This document shows positions 63,795-64,000 of a stretch of 64,000 bases of DNA, one piece after another. Source of the DNA: Planctomicrobium piriforme (GTDB lineage: Bacteria > Planctomycetota > Planctomycetia > Planctomycetales > Planctomycetaceae); contig CAMATH010000013.1 of the NCBI GenBank assembly GCA_945860955.1, positions 1 to 64,000 on the forward strand. Reading direction: 5' to 3'. The number at the start of each line of letters is the position of its first letter. Positions within the stretch are counted from its first letter, which is position 1. Under the pieces are notes generated by a model that worked only from the letters and a program-made list of their open reading frames with translations, was not told where the DNA came from and did not search any database. The position numbers were made by a program, and so were the translations under genes.

Positions 63795-63908
63795 ATGGAT
63801 CAAGAATCACTGGTGACTGAAGAAATCGAGGCTGGTCTCCATCTGGCGGGTGAATTCAAGAAATCCAGGAACTTGAATGCGGCTTTCTGGTTGAAGGATC
63901 CTGATTGA
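63795..63908 (+). pseudogene. Possible 5' fragment of a small conserved gene
   Basis: A 37-codon frame DQESLVTEEIEAGLHLAGEF...AAFWLKDPD ended by TGA at 63906. It resembles the start of a short protein family (DQxSLVTEEIxAG...FWLK) that I recall as longer, and the frame after the stop continues LGRYLPG. A truncated or nonsense-mutated relic is the likelier reading. The remaining bases to 64000 show nothing else. Confidence 0.35.
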
Positions 63909-64000
63909 CTTGGCAGATATCTACCCGGAAACGCTGAAAATTGAATGTTGACCTTGGCGGACAGCGAATGAGTTGAAACGGGATGGTGAGGATTCCCACC

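Overview
This is a 64 kb segment of a GC-rich planctomycete chromosome. That assignment rests on several lineage-typical families: two DUF1549/DUF1553 plus DUF1501 gene pairs with Sec or Tat signals, a DUF1559 type-II-pilin-like protein, a tiny Arg/Lys-rich DUF6800-like protein, a DUF6513/dihydropteroate-synthase-like protein of the tetrahydromethanopterin (H4MPT) C1 branch, and a large GHMP-kinase/UDPGP fusion. I can support no rRNA, tRNA or CRISPR array. The taxon below phylum cannot be named from sequence reading alone.

Layout. 1-4.5 kb: a decayed Type III-like restriction-modification pair. The nuclease/helicase gene carries two out-of-frame internal deletions and the methyltransferase gene carries one in-frame TGA. 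CAGGAT/ATCCTG repeat clusters in mirrored order sit on both sides of the methyltransferase gene. 5-16 kb: a von Willebrand A protein, the H4MPT-linked DUF6513 protein, an SDR without its catalytic Tyr/Lys, a secreted planctomycete protein, PyrK, a DUF1549/1553-DUF1501 pair and a cysteine-synthase-like enzyme. 16-29 kb: a TolC-like lipoprotein, then (minus strand) rpsB-tsf-pyrH-frr-ABC-F behind a near-consensus promoter, then a sugar isomerase-like protein, a Nudix hydrolase, FabI, a beta-propeller/di-haem protein and Obg.

29.8-39.5 kb (minus strand): the metabolic centrepiece, a contiguous mgsA-mgsB-mgsC-gmaS-soxD-soxA-soxG-soxB block. It matches the full enzyme set of the N-methylglutamate pathway: gamma-glutamylmethylamide synthetase, three-subunit N-methylglutamate synthase and heterotetrameric sarcosine-oxidase-like N-methylglutamate dehydrogenase. 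This implies use of methylamine as nitrogen and possibly carbon or energy source; the formaldehyde-level C1 product could enter the H4MPT branch hinted at by the gene at 5.9 kb. An IS4-like transposase relic lies just upstream of mgsA.

40.8-46.9 kb: a DUF1559 protein, then a molybdate-type operon (regulator-modA-modB-modC) with a clear promoter and a pair of operator-like palindromes, a lipoprotein and a frameshifted small gene. 47-55 kb: an Ldh-family dehydrogenase, a second PSCyt1/DUF1549/DUF1553-DUF1501-CutC run and a SPOR-like secreted protein. 55.5-64 kb: the DUF6800-like protein, a GHMP-kinase/UDPGP fusion with a neighbouring GalU-like nucleotidyltransferase, divergent aroA, and an ExbB-ExbD-ExbD energiser operon.

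A further non-coding signal is a structured element of at least 70 nt present twice (10.6 kb and 29.7 kb). The copies have the same geometry, one compensatory base-pair change and a terminal T-rich tract.
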